Below, piece after piece: positions 13,601 to 24,457 of a stretch of DNA of 64,000 nucleotides. The stretch spans positions 620,001 to 684,000 of the forward strand of contig NW_026570232.1 of the NCBI RefSeq assembly GCF_019649055.1, written 5' to 3'. Source of the stretch: Paramacrobiotus metropolitanus (Eukaryota > Tardigrada > Eutardigrada > Parachela > Macrobiotidae). The notes below the pieces were generated by a model. That model did no database searches and had not been told where the DNA came from. It worked only from the letters and a program-made list of their open reading frames with translations. A program made the position numbers and the translations under genes. The first letter of the stretch is position 1, and each line of letters opens with the position of its first letter.

Positions 13601-13936
13601 GCGACCACCCAAAAGTCATCGCGAGCCTAACGAAATGAACTGTAAGGAGCGGGAGTATATCGATAAACCTATATTTTATTTGTTTGATTGTGTTTAGAGA
13701 AATTCGCTTTTTACACCTGTAGAATTCATTTAGTATAGGATACGTAGTCGTACGTACACCCGTTTCCGACGAAAATGACCTTTATGCAAATTAACAATGG
13801 GCACTCTGCAGGCTGATTTAGTGAGTTCTTTTCTTGTCTCGTAGATATGGAGTTTGTGGAAGTGTTGACGGATGGCATGAAGCGTGTTCTCATGGTGCGC
13901 GGCGCTGGACGCGAAGTGGTCACCATCTATTCTTAA
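4625..13936 (+). CDS. kcc: Electroneutral K-Cl cotransporter (SLC12A4-7 type), core TM exons missing
   Basis: Exons: 4625-4726, 5054-5216, 6669-6736, 6990-7100, 7296-7445, then a gap, 7796-7957, 8019-8186, 8399-8425, 8493-8706, 9080-9114, 9180-9354, 9427-9484, 10013-10223, 10826-11138, 11205-11311, 11754-11960, 12027-12113, 12176-12291, 12732-13032, 13105-13198, 13502-13641, 13845-13936. Diagnostic segments: [20 protein letters not shown] (TM1), the Cys-rich large loop ([13 protein letters not shown]), [94 protein letters not shown] and the C-terminus [11 protein letters not shown]. The family exports K+ and Cl- together and sets cell volume and neuronal chloride. The exon ending at 7445 closes in phase 0 while the exon at 7796 opens needing phase 1, and nothing between encodes TM2-TM5 (roughly 165 residues). 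About 1,030 residues are visible. Identification is very secure; completeness is not. Confidence 0.93.
6563..6736 (+). CDS. kcc: Alternative first coding exon of the K-Cl cotransporter
   Basis: An ATG at 6563 opens 58 codons that run in frame through the shared exon part 6669-6736 and join in phase 0 to the exon at 6990. The unique N-terminus begins [19 protein letters not shown] and is basic and Ser-rich. The long form, starting at 4625 ([12 protein letters not shown]), enters the same frame through an internal acceptor (CTACAG at 6663-6668) in phase 1. The two forms would arise from different promoters; internal-promoter isoforms are common in SLC12 genes. No transcript evidence is available here. 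Confidence 0.5.
7446..7795 (+). other. Cotransporter intron where TM2-TM5 exons should be
   Basis: This 350-base stretch is AT-rich, with no segment resembling SLC12 TM2-TM5 in any frame. It starts at a weak donor (GTTAGC) and ends at TTCTAG before the loop exon. The flanking exon phases (0 and 1) are incompatible with direct splicing, so sequence is missing from the gene or from the assembly. Confidence 0.6.
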
Positions 13937-14616
13937 TCGTCAATGTTGTTATGATGGTTATCTTTCTGTGATAGTTGACTCTGTTGAGCGTTTTCGCTGT
14001 GTTCAGCTTCTTTGAAAACAAGGTTACCCGTGCTTTCCATTTAACGAAGTTCCTTGAAATTCGTCCCTTTATTACGCTTTTTATTGTTCTAAAACCGCCG
14101 ACTGAGCGCGCTGATCTTTGTAAACAGTGCTTATTTATGTACTGAGCAAATGGTTAAGTTAGTGATGAAAATTAAAATGCTTGTGATATCATCGCTGTGG
14201 AAACCAGCACACGGTGGATGTGCTCATCTGAACATCAGGGAAGCCCTTACAGTACCATTAACTGTTTTGCTCGTTTTAATGTGTGCTGTACTGGCAATGG
14301 TTTCCGGTTTGTATGCGGTACGCCTACATAATTTAACTTAAATTACACGGGGCATAAACATCCACGTATTTACCAAAAGGACAAAGCGCTTATTACAGTA
14401 CTCTTTTAAGTTATATCAAGTAGAAAAACGGAGAATTTACAACAGCAGCAACGATAAACATGTGGCAGTAATTATATAAGTAATTTGCTAGTATCAGTTT
14501 ATCAAAATATTTGACTGTTACAAAGCATATCGTGGCCGTAAATTCATTACCTGCGCTACGTAAATTTTGCTTCAGTAACTGGTGTTAGAGCGCTGACGAA
14601 AACTGCTATACTGGAA
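13937..14616 (+). other. Region between the cotransporter and the next gene; possible TM exon
   Basis: It contains the cotransporter 3' UTR and a 63-codon open frame (14150-14341). The second half of that frame is a convincing TM helix (ALTVPLTVLLVLMCAVLAMV). This could be a 5' exon of the small membrane-protein gene that follows, but phases match only through a weak donor (TCCG|GTTTGT), so it is not included in that gene. Confidence 0.3.
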
Positions 14617-15655
14617 ATGAATCCATCTTACTGCCAATCCTCCAACCCAGTGTACGCCTTGGCGGGAAGTACCTGCGTGTTGTCGCTGTACTACGCCAGA
14701 ATGGCCATGAAGGATTCGCAAAAGTCCTTGGCTTCCGTTTACTATACTGGTGCTGGCATGTTCCTCGCTGTATCAGCTGTATTACTCTTCCACGGGCTAA
14801 GTACCATCTCAAGGGACACCGTCAAAGTGGTGAGAATCTAACAAAAGTTTAGCAATGGATTAATCATATTTTCAGATTGGCTGTACCGCCTATACAGTTA
14901 AGCATTTTTTACTGGTACTAGTGGTATTTATAGGATCTAATCGTAAATAATGAAACCGATTAAAAGTGAATACTTACGTGCACGTAAAAGGGAAGAGTAT
15001 TGCCGCTTTGCACATTTTTTAAGCTGGTTTTTGCAATTATATTACTGTATTGGCATTGGGCACTGTATTTCAATACACGAATGGTAACGTTTTTAGGATG
15101 AAATTTACCAAGATGTGCACAATAATTCCAGATTCATGACTAAAGTGGAAAAGGCTCGTCTGTCTGCTCTGTTTTCCCAGTCAAAATATGGTGATGCACC
15201 GGTGTCCATGTGTACGTAAATAATTTACTTGCACACTGACCAGTGAGCTGCAGGTGACCTTTACCGTTGACTATGCAAAAACGTCATTGCTGATAAGAGC
15301 ACGTCTGCAATACGTTTACGCAAATGCAACAATTTCGCCATGTTTTGCCAGATTCTTACATCAGTTCCATCTCGCAAGCATTGGCAGGGTTTGGCTATAA
15401 CGCTCGCAGTCCTAATCCTGAAAATCCAAATTTCAACTGGGAATTGTGGTCAGCGATGCGAGGTGGGTTGGCCACATGTTTGATAGTTGTGGGTATTAAT
15501 AATTATTATGAGATTGTGTATATGCCTTGTATTGTCAGTTTGTGCTTATGCCCTCCATGACTCACACTGTCACTCCAAATCAGAATATTCAGTTTTTGTA
15601 ATCCGTGCCTTTGGTTTTTATAGGAAACCCAAGACCAACGCGACCAATGAACTAG
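14617..15655 (+). CDS. Unrecognised small multi-pass membrane protein
   Basis: Four exons splice in consistent phase: 14617-14829, 15097-15211, 15352-15462 and 15624-15655 (TAG). They give 156 residues. The family is not recognised. The first exon holds two hydrophobic stretches, about residues 13-30 and 45-65 (GAGMFLAVSAVLLFHGLSTI), joined by a short loop containing YYARMAMKDS. The remainder is hydrophilic, with YQDVHNNSRFMTKVEKARLS and a Pro/Asn-rich tail. Support comes from four good splice signals (GTGAGA, GTACGT, GTGGGT donors) and a continuous frame. The last exon is only 11 codons; a frame open beyond that stop, to 15714, would need a different phase. An upstream TM exon at about 14235-14321 may belong to it. 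The ATG at 14617 is therefore provisional. Confidence 0.42.
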
Positions 15656-16479
15656 TGGATTACACGTGCCAGGTTTTTGACAGAATAAGGCGGAACGATA
15701 GTGTGAGGACATAATGGAATGGCCAGCAATACGAACACGCCGTACAAAACCTGCCAAGGACCTCACTGATAGAGCACTTATTCGTAATAACAGTAAATTT
15801 TTTAAAGAAACTTTGTCAATGCACTGTCGAATGCTTTTTGCAGTTTTCCTTTATAGTTTTATCCGCCGTACGCGTGTCTTTCGCCACATTCAGGGCGCCG
15901 ACAAAGTTTGCTTGTACACGTTGGTTAATTAATAACGAACACACACATCTGGAAAAAGTAGAGCTGAAAAATGGTGGTGTTCCTTAGATAGTATCACAGT
16001 AGCTTAATGTTTCACTTACCTTTTCCATTGGAAAAAAAGCAAAACTTTAATTTAATTAAACAACGCATGACTCATCCACACACGCAATTCATGATCAATA
16101 AAAATTGATAGTAAGTAACTGTTTATTGTCACAGCTAGTGCGACATACCATACAGTACACCCACCGCCAAACGCATCGACGCGTGCCGTATGGCGTGTTG
16201 TGCTGTATTACCAGCGCAAAGGTATACAGGACTGTATTGTATAGCATCCGTATCGAAAACGTAAATTTTTTGTCAACTTCTGGCATGAGAACTATCAATT
16301 GTACATTTGTACGGCCCTGATTTGTGATTTATTTCGTACTGTATCTGTATGTTGAAATAATACAAAAAATAATTTTGACATAATTCAGAGCCGTGTTTTC
16401 TAGTGTTTTATATAATGAATATATTTTTACGGCGTTATTTGTGATTTCTTCTCCGTTATCTTGGCCTTGAAGTGACAAC
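15656..16479 (+). other. Intergenic region upstream of CDC50
   Basis: AT-rich sequence without recognisable genes. Two overlapping antiparallel open frames at 16095-16320 look fortuitous. It should contain the CDC50 promoter and 5' UTR. Confidence 0.4.
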
Positions 16480-19400
16480 ATGGAGCAGGCACCAGCTCAA
16501 CAAGAGGTGCGCATCGCTGCTGGCTCCAGCAATGCTGCTGGGGGCACTCCCGCGTCTGCCCCCGCTCCTGCCCAGCAAGAGGGAGCCAAGAGCAGGAAAC
16601 CTGCCAGTAAGTGGACGAATTCAGGTGGACCTGTGTTCTGGACTGCCTTTCATCCCATTTTACCTGTATCTGTAGATACGCGATTCAAGCAGCAGCAGTT
16701 ACCCGCGTGGCAGCCTATGTTGACTGCGCGATCAGTCTTGCCTTTTCTCGTTGCCATTGGTTTGGCCTTCATTCCCATCGGTATCGCGCTATACCTTTCC
16801 GCCAGTAATGTAAGCAAAAAATTTATGAACACGATTTTGCGAATCCATGTGATTTGCTGTCGTGGTTTTGATAAACACAACAAATGCACGCATGTTTTCT
16901 TTCTGTGGGTGGACGCTTCGTAATTTCCCTGTTATAAAGCATGATTGGTTCCGCATTTCGTACAAAGAATTGCTGTACTGAGTCAAGTTCACGTCAGAAA
17001 TTTTATTTTTTGGTTTTATGGAATTATTGATATACATTATACAAGTAGTAATTTTTTCCTTCACTTTCGTTGTGTAAGGCAGTAACTGCTTGCTATGACG
17101 CAAGTTCGTAAAATCCATCTGAACCGATGTTTTCACTGAATTTTTCGAACAGGTTGTAGAGGTGATTACAGAGTACACCGACTGCATGGCACCGAATAAG
17201 GAACCGTGCTCCAACGAGACTTACATCCAGCCAAACTGCGTCTGTGAAATGCATGTTTATTTGGATCGCCATATGGGGGTACTTGCTCAAATTTCTTTTC
17301 TTATAACGCTATTACAAAAACGCAATTTTCTGGCATTTTTGGTTGCAGGGTCCCGTATTTATGTACTATGCTATGGAAAACTTTTTCCAAAATCATCGAA
17401 AATATGTAAAATCGCGGGATGATAATCAGCTGATGGGCGAATGGAACGATCCGAACTCTGGAAAACTGCCCAGTACAGATTGTGCGCCGTTCGACAAAAT
17501 CGGCTCAGAGGGAAATTATCAAGCATACCTACCTTGCGGAGCCATCGCAAACAGCCTTTTTAACGGTAAAACAGTTTATCGTAATTAGAAGAGCATTTAT
17601 CGCAACTATTGCGTAATAAAAAGTATTACTTATTTTGATAGGGAATTTGCACAGTTAATGTTGTTCCTTTTGTGTTTTCTTTCCAAACGAAATTAATTTT
17701 TCTTTTTATCTTTTTTTTGCTCTTCTTTGGTGTGCCCAGTATTGTAAGTTCCGGGGAAAAAATATGGTTTTGTTGAGTCAGATGGGCTGATACATAATCG
17801 CATTGTGAAGAATTATCTGATATTGGTAGTTGTTTTTGGGCTAATATTGAGCAATGTCGTGCTCCTTTCTTATTCCGTACCGCATTTTGGCGATTTTTTT
17901 GCGGTCGAATCTCATTGATTTCCGATAATTGTCTTTTGAATCTTTGAGTTTGAATGACGTAATACAGATACTTCCGCTGAAGCGTGTGATGTTTGCTTTC
18001 GTACATTCGAGTATCTGCTGGAATCGATATCGGTACACAGTTTACTTTGGAATTTTGTTTTCGTAGTCTTTCTGTTTGATTTGTGTTGTGGCACATAGCA
18101 AAATGATTGAAAACTGCGGAGTAACTGTTGGGTATCTTGCAGACAGTATCCAGTTATTCTATTCGGCTAATAATACCAAAATACCTGTTCACCTGGAGAA
18201 AACGGATATCGCATGGAACTCCGACCGTAGAGTCAAATTTCAAAATCCGAATGTTACCGACAAGACATTAAAAGAAAGTAAGAGATACTAAATGAACGTA
18301 TACACAAATGGGGCATGGACTAATTCAATTATGAACCCTTTTTTCCTTTTCGATTGGAATATGTTGGGAATCGCATGTTGCCGTGTGTTTTTTCTCGTGG
18401 ACTCTATATGCTGCTCGTAACTCGTTCAAGTGTTGGTTGTTGTCCTTTTCAGTTATGGAGTCTAGAAAGTTAATCAGTCCAAAGAACTGGCAAGTTCCCT
18501 TATGGAATCTGGATAATCAGACCAATTCGAATAATGGGCTGCAAAACGAAGATTTGATCGTCTGGATGCGCACGGCAGCTTTTCCTTCGTTTCGAAAGCT
18601 GTATCGGCGAATAAACCATACCGACGAACAGTTCAAAGACGGGTTAAAGCCGGGAAACTATACTTTCCTCATCAATTACAGTAAGCGTGTTGTGCATTCA
18701 GGCTGCACTGCAGTTTGTTGGTTCTGTGTTTCTGCGGTTTTGTGGTTAGTTGTAATTCTAACAGTTTATCATCTGCAGATTATCCAGTGAAAGGATTTGA
18801 AGGAAAGAAGTTCGTCGTCCTGTCGTCTGTTTCGTGGATTGGTGGAAGAAATATTTTCCTTGGCGTTGCATACATGACCGTTGGATCCATTTGCATCGTT
18901 TTGGCACTTGTGTTCTTCCTCATACACATCAAATTCGGAAAGAAGTAAGTACAACATTACAAATGGAAAGGTAGTTTGGGCTTTTCGTGTATATCGGTTT
19001 GGTGGCCGTAAAACGCTGAATTATTTGTGTGAGCGTAAATGGAACTCAAAATTTGTGATCGAATTAATTTCGCGATTTTCTGTAAATTAATATTTACATT
19101 TGTGGAGTGCAGTAAAGTAGAATTGCAAAGTTTGTTTCTCGAATGAATATTTTGCATTTTTCTCTCCATCAGACCGAGCGAAGCCATGAACGTGACTTCG
19201 TCGACTACTTGGTGATTTTGATCTCAAAAACTGATCCCCCGTTTCTCTCTTTGATTCTTTCCACAAAACACCCAACTGATTTGGATGACTGACTGTTGAC
19301 TTCATCTGTTTTGAAATTCCGGATCTGCCTGTACCGTTTTTCCGTGACTGGGACACACACGCATTACGTACCAATGCAGCTACAGACGAGAGATAGACGA

Positions 19401-20173
19401 TATTTTTCCGCGTTTTTATGATGGGTTCCTTTAACTTTCTAGTGGTTGGTTTCCGTTTTTGATTTTGTGGGCCGGTGGATGCAGGGGATAATTTTGTTGG
19501 TTGAGCGAGTGATGCTCTGTATGTAATTATTGCCTAGTCTGTGAAGAGAATCAGTTCCACGTTCAGAGGAAAAGTGATTACTATTAATTATTACGTTTTA
19601 CATGTATAGTTGTATCCGTTCGGTGTGTGTTTGTCCGATTAGTAATAATTGTTTTGGTGTTGTGTATTTAGATGTCGAGATTACGACAACTGTCGGTGTT
19701 TGTATCACAATGTGAATAATATCTGGTTGCCGGAGAGCGGATGTCTGTACGACTATGAAGCGTCGCGAATGTCCATGATGTCAGATATTGCACGAGAATT
19801 CACGGTGTACGATGATACAAAAACCAAAGGACCCACTGAAGTGTCGGTGGGGAAACAGAACAACTACACTGGCGCCAGTAAATACAAACAACTGCAAAAT
19901 CAGATCGAAGAAACTGGACACGAAAATAACAGTGCGAATGGTGTTGTACATGGCGAAAGCGAAATTGAGACGCTACAGCTGAATTTGTTGCACGAAGCAG
20001 GAAAGGAAGGCGATGAGCAGTTTCAGAAAAGTGGCGGAGATGGCCAACAGACAGCTGATGACAAGCTCGACGTCGCGGTGCTGCGTGAGACCGCCAGCCA
20101 GAACGAAATCCGTGCCCGGAAACGGATGACCTTACCATTAGTTACCAATGGCCAGCCGGTGTTAGTTGATTAA
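16480..20173 (+). CDS. TMEM30A: CDC50/TMEM30 family P4-ATPase flippase subunit with long C-terminal tail
   Basis: Eight exons: 16480-16606, 16676-16809, 17153-17278, 17349-17565, 18143-18277, 18453-18680, 18779-18944 and 19672-20173, giving 544 residues. Family hallmarks in order: Pro/Ala-rich N-terminus, TRFKQQQLPAWQPMLTA, TM1 (VLPFLVAIGLAFIPIGIALY), paired Cys in the ectodomain, VFMYYAMENFFQNHRKYVKS, PCGAIANSLFN, IAWNSDRRVKFQNP, EDLIVWMRTAAFPSFRKLYR, then WIGGRNIFLGVAYMTVGSI as TM2. CDC50 proteins are obligate partners of phospholipid flippases, needed for ER exit and transport. The family is usually about 350-380 residues with a very short cytosolic tail. The last exon here adds about 166 hydrophilic residues, opening with a Cys-rich CRDYDNCRCLYHN. 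Reading through the exon-7 donor (AAG|TAA frame) stops at once and gives a standard 378-residue form, so both tails may be made. Confidence 0.92.
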
Positions 20174-20551
20174 AACAACAGTAATGGTACGTAATTAATA
20201 CTATTAGCACAATAGATTAAAGCCAGTTGTGATACTACACTTTTTTAAACCTGTGTAATCTGTGCATCTTTGCAAAAAATGCTACGAAAGACAGCTTGTC
20301 CTGTGATACTTGAGATGTGTTTTTATGAAAATTATGTGGAGATTGTAGTATTGCCATGAACCTGTCGGTAAGCATTTTGTTCTGCTTTCCATGCGTGTTT
20401 TCTCAGTTCGCGGGAATTAATTTATGTGTGCAACCGCATTACCTTTGCCGCGAATATGAGTAATACGAACAACGTGTGACCGACAAAACGTTGCGTGCCG
20501 CAGGCGACGTCGTTGCTTATTGTTGGGTAATTTGTCGTGTGTTGCCACAAC

Positions 20552-20557
20552 AATAAA
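20552..20557 (+). terminator. Candidate polyadenylation signal for CDC50
   Basis: AATAAA about 380 bases after the CDC50 stop codon, on the sense strand. Position only; the cleavage site is not visible. Confidence 0.35.
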
Positions 20558-22186
20558 TTGTAAGTATTCGTACAAAGTAGCACTTTCTGTCAACAAATTG
20601 GCGGATAATAGGTCAATTTCTGAGTCACTTGTTTACCTTCGTTTCCGGGAATTTTTTATGCATATGTCGTTGGATTTATGTACCGCAACCGTTTTATAAT
20701 AAGGAAAAGAAAAAAATCTGTTAGTTTTTAATTTCAGCAGTTATAACTACTCATACTGCATCAGCGAAAGCTCGCCACTCAGTCGCCACGTTAACATCAT
20801 TATTAAATAAAATCGATCCTGGAAGAATAGTCTATGCACTGTATACAGATACTCTGTACTGTACAATACGTGAATATTGTATTTTCTGTCAAGAAGCCAG
20901 AAGTTGCTCGTATAACACTGCGAATAGTATTTCATCCTACGATCAAACTGCATTTACTTTTTAAATGCTTGTTCCATGTTACCTTGCTACCATTGCAAGT
21001 GTCCGAAAACTACTCCTATGGTTAGGGGACACTGGGCAGTGAACCTACCGTTACAACTGCATTATATTGCAAGTTATCGCTAATGGTGAGACACTGAGAC
21101 TGATTAATAAGTGATTATGTACTCGTACTGTATTCCGCATTTTAACTAATAGGTGCCGGTTTCCTTGTAATTATTATCAGTGCTCCGAAAACGTTCATTC
21201 TCAAAAGAAATCATTGCTAGTCAAAAATATTTTCAGGGAATGCCGCAAAATGCGCGTATAAGTTACAAAAGCTGAGGAAACTGCAGTGGGCTGCGATAAA
21301 TATTGTACAAAGTTCTATCAAGTTTAAGTGGCTCTTCGAGAACTGTAAAGGGCAGTAATAGTTACTAACAGCGAGATAAGATCGATTAATTAATAAATAG
21401 TTTAGTCACAAATGGGTCGCTGTGCTCAGTGATTACATAAAGCCAAGTGTCATCCTTTCCGGAAAGTTCTTTGCGGGCGTTCACATGGCACCAGCGCCCG
21501 GCTCGAAAGGGCACACAGCTGCCACCGAAGCGACTGACTGATCAAAGATGTTGTTTGATAAAAAATGCGGTCTGTGTAGTAGACTAGTGCCATGGATGTG
21601 CAACAGCCCAATGCACTCCTGCTTCCGATGATACGGGAAACAGGAGCCGTGCGCCGTACAGTGCATTCACTCGCAAATCTGAAATCCCACGCGCCAAATT
21701 AACGCCATCGTCTCGAGTCTGGCATTCGTTCGTGCATGCGATGACCAGCGCGCTCGAGACGCTAATATTAGCGCGGCGTACATTCACAGGGATCAGAGTC
21801 ACCATGTAAGCGCGGCGTTTAGGGGATGTTATTTTGGTCCTGCGCTTTTGACGAATAAACATTTGCGCGATCGGCGAAGAATCAGCGAAAGTCCTTAAGA
21901 GCGATAAAATACGAGGCAGACGGTGGGCAGTTTTAATACACACCACGACTGCAGTGTGTGTCATCTTACACCGGGTACGTATGTACTTATCATCAGCCTC
22001 TGACAGAATGTTTGCTCACGGTGGCGATGCAGTTTTTTAGCGTAAATTATGGACATATGCGCACGGATTAGTAATGCGCCCCACAGCACATACACAAGCT
22101 GGCGGTTACGTACGACTGCTTTTTACCATGTCTGTACTGTTACACACAGCCAAGACGGACTCAACCAGTGTCGCCTTTCTGCGCCC

Positions 22187-22193
22187 TATAAAA
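22187..22193 (+). promoter_or_regulatory. TATA box of the muscle LIM protein gene
   Basis: TATAAAA in a GC-rich surround (GCGCCCTATAAAATCC), 283 bases before the start codon at 22476. Initiation would be expected near 22215-22225. A consensus TATA box is typical of highly expressed tissue-specific genes such as muscle structural genes. Confidence 0.55.
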
Positions 22194-22475
22194 TCCTCCG
22201 TTAAGCAAATTTCTCAAGGCGCAGAGAAGTGTTCTTCCGTTTTCTGACTTAACCGAGTACCAGTAGCCAAATTTAGTCGATCCTTTCAGCGTCCGAACGC
22301 CTGCTTCGCGCGTACGTTTGCCTCTGTACTGACACCGCGGATCACTCTATATACACACAGACATAGTGTGCCTAGCTGCCGGCATTCTTCCTTCCTCTGT
22401 TTTGTGGATAGTATTCTGCTTCGGCCTTCGGTGCTCTCGCTGATATCCGCCACACATCCCTTTTTATCCGCAACC

Positions 22476-24457
22476 ATGCCTTTCCAAGCTCCAGAATGCC
22501 CCAAGTGCCCGCGATGCGGCAAATCGGTTTATTCCGCAGAGGAACGAGTGGCCGCTGGTACCAAGTGGCACAAGCAGTGTTTCAAATGCGGTAAGTACTG
22601 TACAGTGTACATCTCGGTAGCCGGTAGCGGAGTTTCGGTGGCAGTTGCTTCGTGGGTCGATAATTTTTTGGAAAAAGTCATATTAGAAAGCCAATTTTCC
22701 TCAATATTTTCCCAAGTTTAATGAGTATAACGTTATGATGTTACGTAAGGTATAATTACTTAATTAATTATGCATGCAGGTTTCATTCATGGCATAAAAT
22801 CTGGCTCAGAATTTTGAATAACCATATCTCTTCGAATTAGTTTCCGGTGGCAGGGAACGTTGTTTTACTGTCGAAAGCGTTGCATTAATTTTAATCAAGT
22901 TGGCTGATAGAATTGATCATTTGGACTGTTATCGTACAATTTTGTTTATTTCCGATGTTTAATAACTGTCTGAAATTTATATTTGCTCTAATTCGTGACC
23001 TTCCTAATGTTAATGCGGTTTGACCGCGCAGTCGATCATTAGTAGACATGAAACTTGTTTATGTGCCGGTCAGTGGAAGTCGTGGAACAACATCCATTCG
23101 TCTAATACATTAGTCGTCAATAGACGAGCCGTACTCGTAGTGGCTTTCTGAAAATTTTAATTGAAAAATCCGAAGTTAACAATTGCGAAGTACGAAGTAT
23201 TAAAAAAACTGTTGCATAATTGTGGTTTATGTTTGTGCAGATATGTGCAACAAGCTTTTGGACAGTGTAAGTGTTGCGGAACACGAAGGACGACTGTACT
23301 GCAAGATCTGCTACGGACGGAAACACGGACCTAAAGGATACGGTTTCGGCCAGGGAGCCGGCACTCTCAGCATGGACGTTGGTGCTCAATTCGGCAACAC
23401 CCAATCCGCAATGTCGTAAGTGTCACCTTACAGGTCCTCACTGCAACTCCCGAAACATATATCACTTTGGGCATACCTGTAGACTGTAGTTATAGATCTT
23501 TTATTTTACTTTTTGATATGTAATGCACCTATTTTTATGAATGAAGGGTTTTCGGAAAATCCGGAACTAGAAGCGTAGCAAATGTAGGCAACGGTACAGA
23601 ACGCTTGCGGAAAATGGTGATGCCGGTTTTCACTAATCGTTGCGGTTAAAGCAAATTAGGCGAAAAGGTTTTCTTTATTTTACATTTAAGCGGAACGCTT
23701 GTCCAGTGTGTGTGTTGCGGCTGGTAAGCAAATGTGCAAATATTGCTTTTTTAATCCTGTTGGCGCACATAACTGGCGATGTCCAAATATGGACAGCGAA
23801 ATGATATTCCCTGACCGGCGACTGACATAAGCGCTTATGCATGACTCACCCCGGTTTCTTATAGCCGTACTGGCAGTACGTTGTGCACATGCATATGGAG
23901 TCTCTGACGTGAAGTCTCGCCCACCCAGTGCATTAGCTGCGCACAGCTGCTGATACGGCTAAAACGGGATACGGCTGCTTGCCTCATTAAAGCTGGAGAA
24001 AACGCTTCTTTTTCCACGCTGTCAAGTGTTTACGAATTATGGAAGAAAATTCGTACAGTAGAATTACAGATGTCATCATTAATAATCCAAATAGTTTTTG
24101 ATATTAGTGTAGCTTAGTTAAGTAAGCTTCTGCGCTGCTCTTGTAACTGTCTAGCGTTACTTAAGTACGTATAATTGCAAAAGGTAAAAAGTTCAAATTT
24201 ATTAATTTGTACTTGATCATTTCGAGAACTAGAATTATAACTGTATTTTAATATGGTTGATAGTAATAAAAACGCACTTACGTACATATAATGGAGAATC
24301 ATAATGTACGCCAATGTGTGCCGAAATATCTTGCGCATAATTATAGGCCGGTCAAAAATAGGTCGATGTAAGCTAATGAGCGGAAGTTTCCTGGTGACTG
24401 AACAGTGTGTTCTTCTCTCTTTACAGCAACGTTCCTCAGACCGGCATGCAGTTTTAG
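22476..24457 (+). CDS. Mlp60A: Muscle LIM protein, single LIM domain (Mlp60A/CRP type)
   Basis: Three exons, 22476-22590, 23241-23415 and 24427-24457, encode 106 residues with phase-matched GT-AG introns. One LIM domain covers most of the protein: [13 protein letters not shown], a WHKQCFKC zinc-ligand block, DMCNKLLDS and [12 protein letters not shown]. It is followed by the CRP-family glycine-rich signature [19 protein letters not shown]. The N-terminus ([12 protein letters not shown]) and overall size match fly Mlp60A, which has one LIM domain where vertebrate CSRP proteins have two. CRP/MLP proteins bind alpha-actinin and actin at the Z-disc and support muscle differentiation. The short last exon ends [14 protein letters not shown] box lies upstream. 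Recognition is very secure. Confidence 0.94.

Larger units (their letters stand above)
20174..22475 (+). other. Intergenic region between CDC50 and the muscle LIM gene
   Basis: CDC50 3' UTR followed by the muscle LIM promoter and 5' UTR. Open frames on the minus strand at 21481-21964 are GC-rich but lack similarity and splice structure. No RNA gene was recognised. Confidence 0.45.

Noticed and set aside
21481-21964. GC-rich minus-strand open frames upstream of the muscle LIM gene
   Set aside because: No homology, no splice structure, and they overlap each other in different frames.
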